Positions 1 to 9,679 of a stretch of DNA of 64,000 nt are shown piece by piece. A program made the position numbers and the translations under genes. Origin of the DNA: Confluentibacter sediminis (GTDB lineage: Bacteria > Bacteroidota > Bacteroidia > Flavobacteriales > Flavobacteriaceae); assembly GCF_003258355.1 (NCBI RefSeq), contig NZ_QKPO01000012.1, positions 62,001 through 126,000 on the forward strand, given 5' to 3'. The notes under the pieces are model-generated. The model had not been told where the DNA came from, searched no databases, and saw only the letters and a list, made by a program, of their open reading frames with translations. Within the stretch, counting starts at the first letter, position 1; every line of letters begins with the position of its first letter.

Positions 1-2377
1 CATCCAATAATTCTGTGGGAGCATACGTGTTTCCTGCTCCTGTAGAATTACAGTTTATAGTATTCGTCCAATCATCAAATGTCATGACAATGTTGCTTTG
101 AGAAGAGCAGTTTCTATTCCAAAGTTTAGATGATGAGGTTCCATTAGGATGCGTTACTGTAACAACCAAATCTTCCACGTAAGTATGGGAAATGTCTACA
201 TTTACTTTTACGTTGCTAATAATACCCAAATCAGGAACATTAATAATGTTGTTAGCTTCTTGAGTATCGCTTACTGGTAAATTTAAGTTTAAAGCAGAAG
301 CATATGTTGGGTGACAAGTGGTATTTATAGTATAATTAATGGCAAAATCTTTATCGTTTACAGCATAAAAAATATTGTTTACCGCTTCAACCATGATTCT
401 ACAATGTGGCGCATCCATAAAAGGAACGCTAATGTTTTGATTGCCGTCATTGGGGGTATTGGCTAATAAAATGGTTGGAAATGTCATGCCTCCATCTGTA
501 GATAAAAGAATATTAACATTGGCTGTATTAACAGTGCCAGTATTGGTATTAGCAACATCCCAAGTTACTGTTTCTATAGTTCCTGGTGTTAAGTTTAAAT
601 TGGCAACCTGTTGTGATGTTACTTTAAAAGGTCCAGAACTACCATCAACAGTAATACGCATGGTATCATAACTTGTTTGACCATTTTGAAGAACGGTTAG
701 CGGGTCTCTATCACGAACCGTTAAAGCCCAATTAAGGGTTCTTGACACTGAAGATACAGATTCCCAAGCACTTCCAATGGTTGGATTATTTTCAGTTAAT
801 TTTCCATTAAGAACATTTTTAAGAGATGGGATATATCTATTAGGTGATGTAGTTGGCGGCAAAGAACGGTTAATGGAACCAGACGTTAAATTGGAACCAA
901 AATTAGCACTGTTTACAACACCATTATCAGTTTCTTCCCAACAATAGGTTAGGTTGTCGCCACTATCACTATCGGTTGCGCTTCCTTTTAAAATATAAGG
1001 AGTTCCTTTTGGGATGGTGTAATTATTTCCAGCATTCGCAATTGGTGGATTATTACTTATTGCAGTAGTGGTTTGACAACTTTTATTCGTTAAATTATTC
1101 AATATTTGTTTGATACTTTGGTAATGAAAATATGGATCGCTATCTAATTGAATATCATTTGCATCACCAACTCCAGCATAAGCCATAATGGTGCTGCCGC
1201 TTCCTGGTTCTGATTGTACACCTGAACCTTCATTTTTATAAGAAAAAGTATGACTAGCACCCATCTGATGGCCTATCTCATGAGCCACGAAATTTAAATC
1301 GAAAGTATCACCTTCTGGGATATTATCTGCTGGCGACGTAAATGCTGCACCTTTATTTTTATCTGTTGTTGAAGCAGTATCATTATCACATACGCAACCA
1401 ATACACCCAGCATTCCCACCACCACCACTAGCTCCAAACAAATGTCCAATATCATAGGCGGTATTTCCAATAGTGTTGGTTAAGGTATTTTGCACTTGAA
1501 GACTCCATCCTTCTAAACTTTCAGAATAATTATCAGAATCTGCGCCAATATCCGAATCAGAGTAAGGGTCGGTATCAGGGTCAATATAAATTAATTGTGT
1601 GGCATTTACCAGCTCAAAAGTAATAGCCATATCGGTTTCAAAAATCTCATTAACCCGATTTAAAGTGGCATTAATGCCCGCTAAGGCACCAGCTACGGTT
1701 CCACCAAAATAAGCAGTATATTCTCCTGTTACAGAAATGGCGATTCTAAATTTTTGCAAGGTTTTATTATTGGCGCCACCTTCATTTATAGTTGTTTTTA
1801 AAGCATTACTGTTTTTATTAAGAGTTTTGTTCAATTCATCAATTGTGGAGCATTCGAATTTATTTCGAAAGTTGTCTTTTGAGCGATTGCTGTATAATAT
1901 GTATTGATTGGAATTCCTGGAAGTTGGCTCCATAAAAACAGTTGGTTTTCCAGCATAAGAAATCATCGTTTGAACACCTAAAGGCGAGACACTCATACGT
2001 AATCTGGTTGTTGGGTCTTTGATACTATAACCAACATACGATTTGATGTCGGGATATTTTTTAGCTAATTCAGAAGAAAAGACGGGGGCTTCAAAAATGT
2101 TAAACGATTCTATGTTGCCATTTTTTCCTGGAATATTTATAATCGTATGGTGTCGTTTTGTTTTAGAGGTTCTTAAAGAAGCATTTACTATGTTTTTTTT
2201 CAACGAAATAGCATCGAGTTCAAAAAAATCAACCTCATTTTTGTTTAGTTGATATTTAGAAATTTTATCAGAATTTTTAATGCTTTGTAATTTTTTCCAA
2301 GAAGAATTTTGAGCTATAGCTGAAAAGACAAACAAAAACATTGCTATTGAAAAAACATAATGTAGTTTTGCTTTCAT
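1..2377 (-). CDS. Secreted reprolysin-like zinc metallopeptidase, 3' end outside window
   Basis: The reading frame runs unbroken from an ATG at 2375-2377 to the window edge, so at least 792 residues are present and the C-terminus is missing. It opens with a signal peptide ending near SAIAQ. About 365 residues in lies HEIGHQMGASH (about 1255-1284), which is the metzincin zinc motif HEXXHXXGXXH, followed by the Met-turn IMAYAG. A Cys-rich stretch (GCIGCVCDND) precedes the zinc site. The last part (about 20-250) resembles a proprotein-convertase P-domain (DLVVTVTHPNGT). By family knowledge this is an M12B-like secreted protease of flavobacteria, probably a type IX secretion substrate, but the sorting domain would lie outside the window. 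A TAATCTTTG box at 2398-2406 on the minus strand is a possible promoter. Confidence 0.9.
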   Translation of the reverse strand, partial: MKAKLHYVFSIAMFLFVFSAIAQNSSWKKLQSIKNSDKISKYQLNKNEVDFFELDAISLKKNIVNASLRTSKTKRHHTIINIPGKNGNIESFNIFEAPVFSSELAKKYPDIKSYVGYSIKDPTTRLRMSVSPLGVQTMISYAGKPTVFMEPTSRNSNQYILYSNRSKDNFRNKFECSTIDELNKTLNKNSNALKTTINEGGANNKTLQKFRIAISVTGEYTAYFGGTVAGALAGINATLNRVNEIFETDMAITFELVNATQLIYIDPDTDPYSDSDIGADSDNYSESLEGWSLQVQNTLTNTIGNTAYDIGHLFGASGGGGNAGCIGCVCDNDTASTTDKNKGAAFTSPADNIPEGDTFDLNFVAHEIGHQMGASHTFSYKNEGSGVQSEPGSGSTIMAYAGVGDANDIQLDSDPYFHYQSIKQILNNLTNKSCQTTTAISNNPPIANAGNNYTIPKGTPYILKGSATDSDSGDNLTYCWEETDNGVVNSANFGSNLTSGSINRSLPPTTSPNRYIPSLKNVLNGKLTENNPTIGSAWESVSSVSRTLNWALTVRDRDPLTVLQNGQTSYDTMRITVDGSSGPFKVTSQQVANLNLTPGTIETVTWDVANTNTGTVNTANVNILLSTDGGMTFPTILLANTPNDGNQNISVPFMDAPHCRIMVEAVNNIFYAVNDKDFAINYTINTTCHPTYASALNLNLPVSDTQEANNIINVPDLGIISNVKVNVDISHTYVEDLVVTVTHPNGTSSSKLWNRNCSSQSNIVMTFDDWTNTINCNSTGAGNTYAPTELLD

Positions 2378-2546
2378 AAGTAGAAATTATTGTTTTTCAA
2401 AGATTATATGGTATCGTCTTTTATGTGCTGGAGTTTTTTTAAATGGTTGTTAAGGGCGATTTCATAAAAATAATTAGGGCAACTTTATAATCTTTGTCAA
2501 ACAAATCTAATTTTTTTAATTCAGATTAGCAATTTTATTCTTTTAC

Positions 2547-3482
2547 ATGGGCATTCTTCAAAACATTGAAACATACAATTCTAAAGAGCCAACGGTAGTA
2601 ACTATAGGAACATTTGATGGTGTTCATGTAGGGCATCAAAAAATAATAAAACGGTTGGTTAGTGCAGGCATTAAGAGCAATTTAAGATCTGTAATTCTTA
2701 CTTTTTTTCCACATCCAAGAATGGTTTTGCAAAAAGATATTAGCATAAAACTTATCAATACTATTGATGAGCGTAGCGATATTTTAAACACATTAGGGCT
2801 AGATTATCTGCTTGTTAAAAAATTTACCAAAGAGTTTTCTAGATTATCGGCAGAAGATTTTGTAAAAAAAGTTTTGCTTGATAAACTACATGCAAAAAAA
2901 GTCATTATAGGTTACGACCACAGGTTTGGAAGAAATAGAAATGCAGACATTGAAGATTTAAAATTATTTGGTGAAACATATGGTTTTGAAGTAGAAGAAA
3001 TTTCAGCAAAAGATATTGACGATGTTGCTGTTAGTTCAACCAAAATAAGAGCCGCTTTAAGCGAAGGAGATATTGCCAAAGCCAATGCGTTTTTAGGGTA
3101 TGACTTCATGATTACAGGTGTGATCAACAAAGGAAGAGGTTTGGGTAAACAATTAGGATTTCCTACAGCCAATATAAAAATTGAAGAAGATTATAAACTT
3201 ATTCCTAAATATGGATCGTATGTTGTGAGTTCTAAAATTAGTAATCAGTTGGTTTACGGTATGATGAATATTGGTGTAAATCCAACGGTTAATGGCGAAA
3301 ATGAAAGTATAGAAGTTCATTTTTTCAATTTTGACAAAGATATTTACAACAAAAAAATTCAAATTAATTTGCTAACGCGAATTAGAGATGAACAAAAATT
3401 CGAATCGGTTGATGCTTTAAAAAACCAATTGCGCATCGATAAACAAACCTCTTTGGATTATATAAATGCTCAAGATATTTAA
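2547..3482 (+). CDS. ribF: Bifunctional riboflavin kinase / FAD synthetase
   Basis: Converts riboflavin to FMN and then FAD in the cytosol. The N-terminal adenylyltransferase domain (residues about 15-180) carries GTFDGVHVGHQ with the nucleotidyltransferase HxGH motif, and the C-terminal flavokinase domain (about 185-310) carries GRGLGKQLGFPTANI. At 311 residues it is of usual length for the family. No FMN riboswitch-like structure is visible in the 169-base upstream spacer; a TAATCTTTG box at 2488-2496 is a plausible -7 element. It diverges from the metallopeptidase and is followed by serS after 84 bases. Confidence 0.97.
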   Translation: MGILQNIETYNSKEPTVVTIGTFDGVHVGHQKIIKRLVSAGIKSNLRSVILTFFPHPRMVLQKDISIKLINTIDERSDILNTLGLDYLLVKKFTKEFSRLSAEDFVKKVLLDKLHAKKVIIGYDHRFGRNRNADIEDLKLFGETYGFEVEEISAKDIDDVAVSSTKIRAALSEGDIAKANAFLGYDFMITGVINKGRGLGKQLGFPTANIKIEEDYKLIPKYGSYVVSSKISNQLVYGMMNIGVNPTVNGENESIEVHFFNFDKDIYNKKIQINLLTRIRDEQKFESVDALKNQLRIDKQTSLDYINAQDI

Positions 3483-3539
3483 CTTCTGTATCAATTCTAT
3501 TTTACATATAAAATACGACCAATTATATTGGTAATTCAT

Positions 3540-3547
3540 TAAATTTG
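3540..3547 (+). promoter_or_regulatory. Putative -7 promoter box for serS
   Basis: TAAATTTG matches the TAnnTTTG -7 consensus described for Bacteroidota sigma factors. No convincing -33 TTTG element is visible at the usual distance, so this is inferred from one box only. Confidence 0.35.
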
Positions 3548-3566
3548 TCGCTTAAAATTTCAATAC

Positions 3567-4838
3567 ATGTTACAAGTTCCTTTTATAAGAGAGAATAAAG
3601 ATTTGGTAATTGCTGGTTTGGCAAAAAGAAATATAGATGCTAGCAGTATCATTAATCAAGTTATTTCCTTAGATGAAGATAGAAGACGCATTCAAACAGA
3701 GTTAGATAATACTTTGGCAGAATCTAATATGCTATCAAAAGAAATAGGCCTCTTGTACAAATCTGGCGAAACCCAAAAAGCCAATATTTTAAAAGAAAAA
3801 ACAGTTCAGTTAAAAGAGGTTTCAAAAGATCTTAATGATGCTCTTAATAGTAAAGTGGATGCATTAAACCAATTGCTGTATAAAATACCAAACGTTCCAA
3901 ATAGTCTTGTTCCTAAAGGAAGTTCAGAGACAGATAATGAAGAAGTCTATAAAGAAGGCGATGTTCCGGTTTTATATGCTGGCGCATTACCCCATTGGGA
4001 ATTAGCAAAAAAATATGACATTATAGATTTTGAACTTGGGAATAAAATTACCGGGGCAGGTTTTCCTGTGTATAAAGGTAAAGGCGCCAAATTACAACGT
4101 GCGTTAATTACTTACTTTTTAGATAAAAATACGGCCGCAGGATATACCGAATATCAATTGCCGCATTTAGTAAACGAAGCCTCAGGTTTTGGTACAGGTC
4201 AGTTGCCAGACAAAGAAGGACAAATGTATCATGTGACTGAAGATAATTTATATTTAATACCAACTGCAGAAGTTCCCGGAACCAATATTTTTAGAGATGT
4301 GCTGCTTAATGAAAGCGATTTGCCCATAGGTATTACAGGATATACACCTTGTTTCCGTAGAGAGGCAGGAAGTTATGGAGCGCATGTAAGAGGATTGAAT
4401 AGATTGCATCAATTTGATAAAGTGGAAATATTAAGAATAGAACATCCAACCCAATCTTACAAGGCACTTGATGGTATGGTAAACCATGTAAAAACCATTT
4501 TGCAGGAACTCAAATTACCTTATAGGATATTAAGGCTTTGTGGTGGCGATTTAGGGTTTACATCTGCTTTAACCTACGATTTCGAGGTGTTTTCTACGGC
4601 ACAGGACAGATGGTTGGAAATCTCTTCAGTTTCAAACTTTGAAACCTTTCAAGCGAACCGTTTAAAGTTGCGTTTTAAAAATAGTGAAGGCAAAAACGAA
4701 TTGGCGCATACACTTAACGGAAGCTCTTTGGCATTGCCAAGAGTTTTAGCAGGAATTTTAGAGAATTATCAAACGGAAAAAGGCATCCTTATACCCGAAG
4801 TTTTGCAACCTTATACGGGTTTTGAAATAATTGATTAA
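3567..4838 (+). CDS. serS: Serine-tRNA ligase
   Basis: Charges tRNA-Ser in the cytosol. The 423-residue protein shows the expected N-terminal long coiled-coil arm (residues about 25-105), then the class II catalytic core with motif 2 (TPCFRREAGSYG) and motif 3 (NGSSLALPRVLAGILENYQ). The length is typical for bacterial SerRS. A perfect TAnnTTTG box (TAAATTTG, 3540-3547) lies 19 bases before the ATG. It is followed by a 163-base spacer containing a hairpin and a 40-residue peptide gene. Confidence 0.98.
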   Translation: MLQVPFIRENKDLVIAGLAKRNIDASSIINQVISLDEDRRRIQTELDNTLAESNMLSKEIGLLYKSGETQKANILKEKTVQLKEVSKDLNDALNSKVDALNQLLYKIPNVPNSLVPKGSSETDNEEVYKEGDVPVLYAGALPHWELAKKYDIIDFELGNKITGAGFPVYKGKGAKLQRALITYFLDKNTAAGYTEYQLPHLVNEASGFGTGQLPDKEGQMYHVTEDNLYLIPTAEVPGTNIFRDVLLNESDLPIGITGYTPCFRREAGSYGAHVRGLNRLHQFDKVEILRIEHPTQSYKALDGMVNHVKTILQELKLPYRILRLCGGDLGFTSALTYDFEVFSTAQDRWLEISSVSNFETFQANRLKLRFKNSEGKNELAHTLNGSSLALPRVLAGILENYQTEKGILIPEVLQPYTGFEIID

Positions 4839-4966
4839 ATAACTAAAAAGAAAAAAATCTTACAGTTTCGCTGGTCTTAAGTTAAAATAATCGATAAAGT
4901 GTTTGTTTTTAACGTTTTTTAACGATTATTCTTTTCTTTTCTTTGCGTTTTAATATATATTTCTCA

Positions 4967-5001
4967 AGTTAGCAGGAACAAATCTATCAACCTGGCTAAC
5001 T
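4967..5001 (+). promoter_or_regulatory. Hairpin abutting the start codon of the 40-residue peptide gene
   Basis: AGTTAGC/GCTAACT forms a 7-bp stem, extended by AGG/CCT across a single bulged G, with a 14-base loop. The right arm ends at 5001 and the ATG begins at 5002. A role in controlling translation or transcript ends is inference. Confidence 0.45.
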
Positions 5002-5124
5002 ATGAAAAATCTTAAGCGCATCATCCTTTTAATTACCTTAATTTTCTTCGCTAGCAAAGTTCTATTTTCAGATTTTGAAATCACTAAAACCGAAAATAAA
5101 ACAGCTGCAATTGTAAGTAAATAA
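5002..5124 (+). CDS. Small secreted or membrane peptide, unknown function
   Basis: A 40-codon frame starts at ATG 5002 and ends with TAA at 5122-5124. Residues 1-22 are a basic N-terminus (MKNLKR) followed by a strongly hydrophobic run (IILLITLIFFA), then a polar tail (FEITKTENKTAAIVSK). This looks like a signal peptide or single membrane anchor. It is a free-standing unit: a hairpin touches its start codon, a second hairpin lies at 5158-5179 and a strong terminator at 5214-5242. I do not recognise the family. Coding status rests on the peptide's signal-like layout and the discrete transcription unit, not on homology. Confidence 0.5.
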   Translation: MKNLKRIILLITLIFFASKVLFSDFEITKTENKTAAIVSK

Positions 5125-5157
5125 TATTTATTTGAAGGTTGTCCCCAATCGATTTGT

Positions 5158-5179
5158 GCCGTTATTATTTAATAATGGC
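5158..5179 (+). other. AT-rich hairpin downstream of the small peptide gene
   Basis: GCCGTTATT pairs with AATAATGGC (one G-T wobble) around a 4-base loop. It lies between the peptide gene and the terminator at 5214-5242 and may be part of its 3' untranslated region. Confidence 0.35.
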
Positions 5180-5213
5180 TCATAGTTAATAGACATTTAT
5201 TTTGGTTGGTTAG

Positions 5214-5242
5214 TGCCCGGATTTTTATTCGGGCATTTTTTT
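5214..5242 (+). terminator. Rho-independent terminator
   Basis: TGCCCG/CGGGCA stem with a 10-base loop followed by seven T. It closes the transcription unit of the 40-residue peptide gene (and possibly serS). A longer start for the next gene at 5213 would lie in this hairpin, which argues for the ATG at 5291. Confidence 0.85.
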
Positions 5243-5278
5243 ATAAAAGTATTCACAATTTCTACAAATCACATTTCT

Positions 5279-5286
5279 TATATTTA
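5279..5286 (+). promoter_or_regulatory. Putative -7 box 4 bases from the TPR gene start
   Basis: TATATTTA (TAnnTTTA) sits 4 bases before the ATG at 5291. The 15-base string from this box through the ATG recurs exactly at 11964-11978 before lpxH. Such a position implies a leaderless or near-leaderless transcript if the box is real. Confidence 0.35.
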
Positions 5287-5290
5287 CAAC

Positions 5291-7069
5291 ATGAGGGTTA
5301 TTTTAATAATATGTTTGATAATATGTTGTAGCAATGCATTTTCACAAAATGATGCTTTGGCAAACGAATATTATAAAAATGGTGATTTTGAGAAAGCATT
5401 ATTGGAATATAAAAAGCTTTATGCACAATCGCCTTCAAACATTAATTATATAAACCAACTCATTGAAACCCAACAACAGTTAGAACAGTACGATGAAGTA
5501 GAAACCTTTCTTTTAAAACTCTTAGAACGGTTAAATTATCCTGCGTTTTTGGTGGAGTTAGGCTATAATTATCAGTTAAAAAACGATTTACAAAAAGCTA
5601 CCTATTATTATAATCAAGCACTAGCAAGCCTAGACAGCAACGTTAACAATGTTTTTTCGGTAGCAAGAAGTTTTCAAAACCACACACTTTTAAACGAAAC
5701 CATAGCAGCCTATGAAAAAGCTATGGCTTTAAAGTCAGAACTTAATTTTCAATTGCAATTGGCACAAATTTATGGTGAACAAGGTAATATGGAAAAAATG
5801 TTTACTAGCTACATCGATTTTGCAAAAAACAATCAAATAGCCTTAAGTAATATAAAAAGATATATCAACGATTTTATAAGTGAAAATAGCACTAATGAAA
5901 ACAATGTGTTGCTTAGAAAAATTTTACTTAAAAACCTGCAACAAGAACCAAATTTAGTATGGAACGATTTATTAAGTTGGTTATTTATTCAGCAGAAAGA
6001 ACTTGGAAAAGCATTTATTCAAGAAAAAGCGATTTTTAATAGGCAACCAGAAAGTTTAAGTAGAATTGAAGAACTGGCACAAATTGCCGTTAGTGACAAT
6101 CAAAACGATATTGCTATAGAGATTTTAACATATATTATAAATACAGCACAAGACACAGATACCTTGCTGAATGCTCATTATAATTTACTTCAATTAGAAA
6201 CTAAAACAAGTTCAAAAGATGATTATCAAACCATTAATAATCAATACTTGGATTTATTTAAAAAGTTTGGAACCTTTGGTCAAACATTAAATATTCAAAT
6301 TGCTTATGGTCATTTTTTAGCGTTTAATATGAATGAAACAGACAAGGCTATTGCTTTTTTAGAGAAAACCTTAGAACTTCCTATAACGGAATTAGAGCAA
6401 GCCAATGTAAAATTAGAATTGGGAGATATTCTGGTTTTACAAGAAAAATTCAATAAAGCTTTAATTTATTACACCCAAATTCAGCGAAATTTAAAGAACA
6501 GCACCATTTCTCAGGAAGCCCGCTTTAAAGTAGCCAAAGCTAGTTATTATAAAGGCGATTTTAAATGGGCAGAATCTCAGCTTAAAATATTAAAAGCGTC
6601 AACGTCTCAGCTTATGGCCAATGATGCATTGGATTTAAAATTGCTTATAACAGATTATAAATATGAAGATTCACTTCAAACGGCCTTAAAGCTTTATTCG
6701 AAAGCCGATTTGCTAGCCTTTCAGAATAGAAATGAGGATGCTATTGCGCTTTTAGATAGGGTATTACAAGAACACAAAACAGAGCCTATCGTCGCTCAAG
6801 CCTTATTTAAACAAGCGCAATTATTTGAAGTTAAAAAAGATTATATCAAAGCAGAAGTTAATTACAATGCTATCATACAAAATTATAAGGATGGTATTCT
6901 AATCGATAATGCCGAATATGCCTTAGCAGAATTATATGCCAATGAATTAAACCAACCAGAAAAGGCAAAAGATTTATACGAACAAATTATTTTTAATCAT
7001 CAAGATAGTATTTACTTTGTAGAAGCTAGAAAAAAGTATAGGGCTTTACGAGGCGATGCTATCAATTAG
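5291..7069 (+). CDS. Secreted tetratricopeptide-repeat protein
   Basis: 592 residues from the ATG at 5291; the frame is open from 5213, but that start lies in a terminator. A signal peptide ends near NAFSQ (residue about 18), and the rest is TPR-like helical repeats (for example YYKNGDFEKALLEYKKLY near residue 30 and several more toward the C-terminus, such as ALFKQAQLFEVKKDYIKAE). By family knowledge such proteins are periplasmic scaffolds for protein-protein contacts. The partner cannot be read from context: the neighbours are translation and metabolism genes. It is followed after 38 bases by the DUF4286 gene. Confidence 0.85.
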   Translation: MRVILIICLIICCSNAFSQNDALANEYYKNGDFEKALLEYKKLYAQSPSNINYINQLIETQQQLEQYDEVETFLLKLLERLNYPAFLVELGYNYQLKNDLQKATYYYNQALASLDSNVNNVFSVARSFQNHTLLNETIAAYEKAMALKSELNFQLQLAQIYGEQGNMEKMFTSYIDFAKNNQIALSNIKRYINDFISENSTNENNVLLRKILLKNLQQEPNLVWNDLLSWLFIQQKELGKAFIQEKAIFNRQPESLSRIEELAQIAVSDNQNDIAIEILTYIINTAQDTDTLLNAHYNLLQLETKTSSKDDYQTINNQYLDLFKKFGTFGQTLNIQIAYGHFLAFNMNETDKAIAFLEKTLELPITELEQANVKLELGDILVLQEKFNKALIYYTQIQRNLKNSTISQEARFKVAKASYYKGDFKWAESQLKILKASTSQLMANDALDLKLLITDYKYEDSLQTALKLYSKADLLAFQNRNEDAIALLDRVLQEHKTEPIVAQALFKQAQLFEVKKDYIKAEVNYNAIIQNYKDGILIDNAEYALAELYANELNQPEKAKDLYEQIIFNHQDSIYFVEARKKYRALRGDAIN

Positions 7070-7107
7070 ATTCTTAGCCAAAGCCCATTAACCATCAACC
7101 AAAAAAC

Positions 7108-7431
7108 ATGATTATATACAACGTCACATCCAATATAGATGAAACCATTCACGACGAATGGTTAGTGTGGATTAAAGAACACATTCCACAAGTATTAGCA
7201 ACAGGAAAGTTTGAAAAAGCCACCTTAACTAAGGTTTTGGTAGAAGAAGATATGGGTGGTGTAACATATTCGGTTCAATATAAAGCCTTTTCAAGAGAAG
7301 CTTTAGATGCTTTTTATAAAGAAAATGCTCCGGCGTTTAGAAGTGAAATTTCGAAAAAATTTGGAGACAAAATGTTGGCTTTTAGAACTGAGTTGGAAAT
7401 TTTAGATGAGTATTCTGTAGCCTTTAAATAG
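7108..7431 (+). CDS. DUF4286 family protein
   Basis: 107 residues, resembling the small alpha/beta DUF4286 family (MIIYNVTSNIDETIHDEWL at the N-terminus, FGDKMLAFRTELEIL at the C-terminus). The dimeric ferredoxin-like fold is inferred. The gene lies between the TPR gene and rsmA; in Bacteroidota DUF4286 genes are commonly seen beside rsmA. No catalytic residues are evident and the function is unknown. A 25-base intergenic repeat (7437-7461) follows the stop codon. Confidence 0.8.
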   Translation: MIIYNVTSNIDETIHDEWLVWIKEHIPQVLATGKFEKATLTKVLVEEDMGGVTYSVQYKAFSREALDAFYKENAPAFRSEISKKFGDKMLAFRTELEILDEYSVAFK

Positions 7432-7436
7432 GTTTT

Positions 7437-7461
7437 GTCATTCTTGTACAGGTAGGAATCC
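7437..7461 (+). repeat. Short intergenic repeat, GTCATTC...GGAATCC type, copy 1
   Basis: 25 bases with ends GTCATTC and GTAGGAATCC and an imperfectly palindromic centre. Related 25-base copies lie at 16229-16253 and 55604-55628, all directly outside coding ends. Confidence 0.5.
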
Positions 7462-7499
7462 ATTTTTAAATGTAATTTAGCATATAAATTCATGAATTC

Positions 7500-8294
7500 G
7501 TGTCAAATAAACCCAATCAACATCAAGTAAAAGCAAAAAAACACCTTGGTCAACATTTTTTAAATGATGAAAGTATTGCCGAGCAAATTGCTGATACCCT
7601 AACCTTAAATGGCTATAAAGCAGTTTTAGAAATTGGTCCAGGTACCGGTGTTTTAACCAAGTATTTATTAGAAAAAGATGTTATTACACATGTTATTGAA
7701 ATAGACTCAGAATCGGTTGAATACCTTAAAACAAGCTATCTTAGTTTAGCACCTAGAATTATAGAAAAAGATTTTTTAAAATACGATTTAAATCTTATTT
7801 TTAAAGGACAACCATTTGCTATTATTGGTAATTTTCCTTATAATATTTCGACACAAATAGTTTTTAAAGTGTTAGACATGCGAGATCAAATTCCAGAATT
7901 TTCTGGCATGTTTCAAAAAGAAGTCGCCGAACGTATTTGCTCTAAAGAAGGCAGCAAAGTTTACGGTATTTTATCGGTCTTAGCACAGGCTTTTTATGAT
8001 GCTGAGTATCTGTTTACAGTACCGCCAGATGTGTTTAGTCCGCCGCCAAAAGTAGACTCAGGAGTTTTAAGGCTTACCAGAAAAAAAGACTATGCGTTGC
8101 CATGCGACGTTAGTTTGTTTTTTAAAGTGGTAAAGGCAGCTTTTCAGCAAAGAAGAAAAACAATTCGTAACAGTTTAAAAACATTCAATTTAAGTGATAA
8201 TTTAAGAGAAGATAGTATCTTTGACAAGCGGCCGGAACAGTTAAGTGTTCAGGAATTTATTGAACTTATAACACGTATTGAAAAAGACCTTTAA
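7500..8294 (+). CDS. rsmA: 16S rRNA dimethyladenosine transferase
   Basis: Dimethylates two adjacent adenines in helix 45 of 16S rRNA during 30S maturation (KsgA). The 264-residue protein starts at GTG; an ATG at 7492 is out of frame and closes after 12 codons. Seen motifs are the start KKHLGQHFL, the SAM-binding [14 protein letters not shown] (residue about 40), and the target-adenine motif NFPYNIS (an NLPY variant). The C-terminal domain contains [14 protein letters not shown], typical of KsgA. It is separated from mgtE by 11 bases, suggesting cotranscription. Confidence 0.97.
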   Translation: MSNKPNQHQVKAKKHLGQHFLNDESIAEQIADTLTLNGYKAVLEIGPGTGVLTKYLLEKDVITHVIEIDSESVEYLKTSYLSLAPRIIEKDFLKYDLNLIFKGQPFAIIGNFPYNISTQIVFKVLDMRDQIPEFSGMFQKEVAERICSKEGSKVYGILSVLAQAFYDAEYLFTVPPDVFSPPPKVDSGVLRLTRKKDYALPCDVSLFFKVVKAAFQQRRKTIRNSLKTFNLSDNLREDSIFDKRPEQLSVQEFIELITRIEKDL

Positions 8295-8305
8295 AATCTT
8301 TCAAT

Positions 8306-9679
8306 TTGTCTGAAGAAAAAGAAAATATACAGTTCGAGCTTACCAATGAACTCATTGAACAAGTTGAGCAACTTATCGAAGCAAAAAAAGATAAGGAACT
8401 CAAAAAGCTATTGGATGATTTTCATTATGCCGATATTGCTGAAATTCTAGATGAACTCAATCTAGAAGAAGCTGTGTATATTATTAAGTTACTGGATTCT
8501 GAAACGACTTCGGAAATCTTAATGGAACTTGATGAGGATAATAGGGAAAAGGTTTTAAGAAACCTGTCTTCAAAAGAAATAGCCGAAGAAATTGAAGAAT
8601 TAGATACCGATGATGCGGCTGATATTATTTCGGAACTTTCAGAAGAGCGCCAACTTGAAGTTATTTCACATATTGAAGATGAAGAGCATAAAGCAGAAAT
8701 CCGTGAGTTATTAGCTTATGATGAAGACACGGCAGGTGGACTCATGGCAAAAGAGCTGGTAAAAGTTTATGAAACTTGGACGGTTGCCGGATGTATGCGA
8801 AGAATTAGAGGGCAGGCCAAAGAAGTCACTAGAGTACATTCTATTTATGTTGTCAATAAAAAAAATAAATTGATAGGGCGACTATCCTTAAAGGATTTAA
8901 TAGTTGCTAAAAGCGACCAAAAAATATCAGAAATATATATCCCCAGTGTAGATTATGTGAACGTTCATGACGATGTTGAAGATGTTGCAAAAGTGATGGC
9001 AAAATATGATTTAGAAGCCATTCCGGTAGTAGATGATGATCTAAAACTTTTAGGTAGAATTACTATTGATGACATTGTGGATGTCATGAAAGAAGAAGCC
9101 GAAAAAGATTATCAATTAGCAGCGGGGATCACAGCCGATGTAGAAGCCGATGATACTATTTGGGAACTTACAAAAGCACGTTTGCCATGGTTGCTTATTG
9201 GAATGTTTGGTGGTATTGGGGCAGCAACAATTATTACAAGTTTTCAAGCAGTTTTAAATAATTATAGTATTCTTTTATGTTTTGTGCCTTTAATACAAGC
9301 AACAGCAGGAAATGTTGGGGTGCAATCGTCAGCCATTGTGGTGCAAGGGTTGGCAAACGATACCATAAAAGGAGAAATTATACATCGATTGTTTAAAGAG
9401 TTTTTACTTGGCTTGGTAAATGGTATAGCCATTTCATTAGTTGCCATTGTAATTAGCCATTTCTTTTTTCATACTATTTATGCCGTATCTTTAACTATTG
9501 GTGTTGCTTTAATAGCAGTAATAATAATAGCTGCTTTAATAGGCACATTTATCCCTATTTTTTTAGACAAACGCGGTATAGATCCGGCTGTAGCCACAGG
9601 TCCATTCATTACGACAAGCAATGATGTTTTTGGCATATTAATTTACTTCTTGATAGCTAAATTGATTCTTGGATTCTAA
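8306..9679 (+). CDS. mgtE: MgtE-type magnesium transporter
   Basis: 457-residue inner-membrane Mg2+ channel/transporter. The N-terminal superhelical domain (residues about 20-130, Asp/Glu rich), paired CBS domains (about 135-255) and a C-terminal five-helix membrane domain (about 285-455) are all recognisable; the pore region contains QATAGNVGVQSSAIVVQG. The start is a TTG at 8306. The length fits the family (about 450). Its stop overlaps the next gene's start by one base (TAATG at 9677-9681), so translation is probably coupled. Mg2+ gating by the cytosolic domains is family knowledge. Confidence 0.95.
   Translation: MSEEKENIQFELTNELIEQVEQLIEAKKDKELKKLLDDFHYADIAEILDELNLEEAVYIIKLLDSETTSEILMELDEDNREKVLRNLSSKEIAEEIEELDTDDAADIISELSEERQLEVISHIEDEEHKAEIRELLAYDEDTAGGLMAKELVKVYETWTVAGCMRRIRGQAKEVTRVHSIYVVNKKNKLIGRLSLKDLIVAKSDQKISEIYIPSVDYVNVHDDVEDVAKVMAKYDLEAIPVVDDDLKLLGRITIDDIVDVMKEEAEKDYQLAAGITADVEADDTIWELTKARLPWLLIGMFGGIGAATIITSFQAVLNNYSILLCFVPLIQATAGNVGVQSSAIVVQGLANDTIKGEIIHRLFKEFLLGLVNGIAISLVAIVISHFFFHTIYAVSLTIGVALIAVIIIAALIGTFIPIFLDKRGIDPAVATGPFITTSNDVFGILIYFLIAKLILGF

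Noticed and set aside
5213..5290. Longer start for the TPR protein at 5213
   Set aside because: It begins inside a rho-independent terminator and would place 26 residues before a normal signal peptide.
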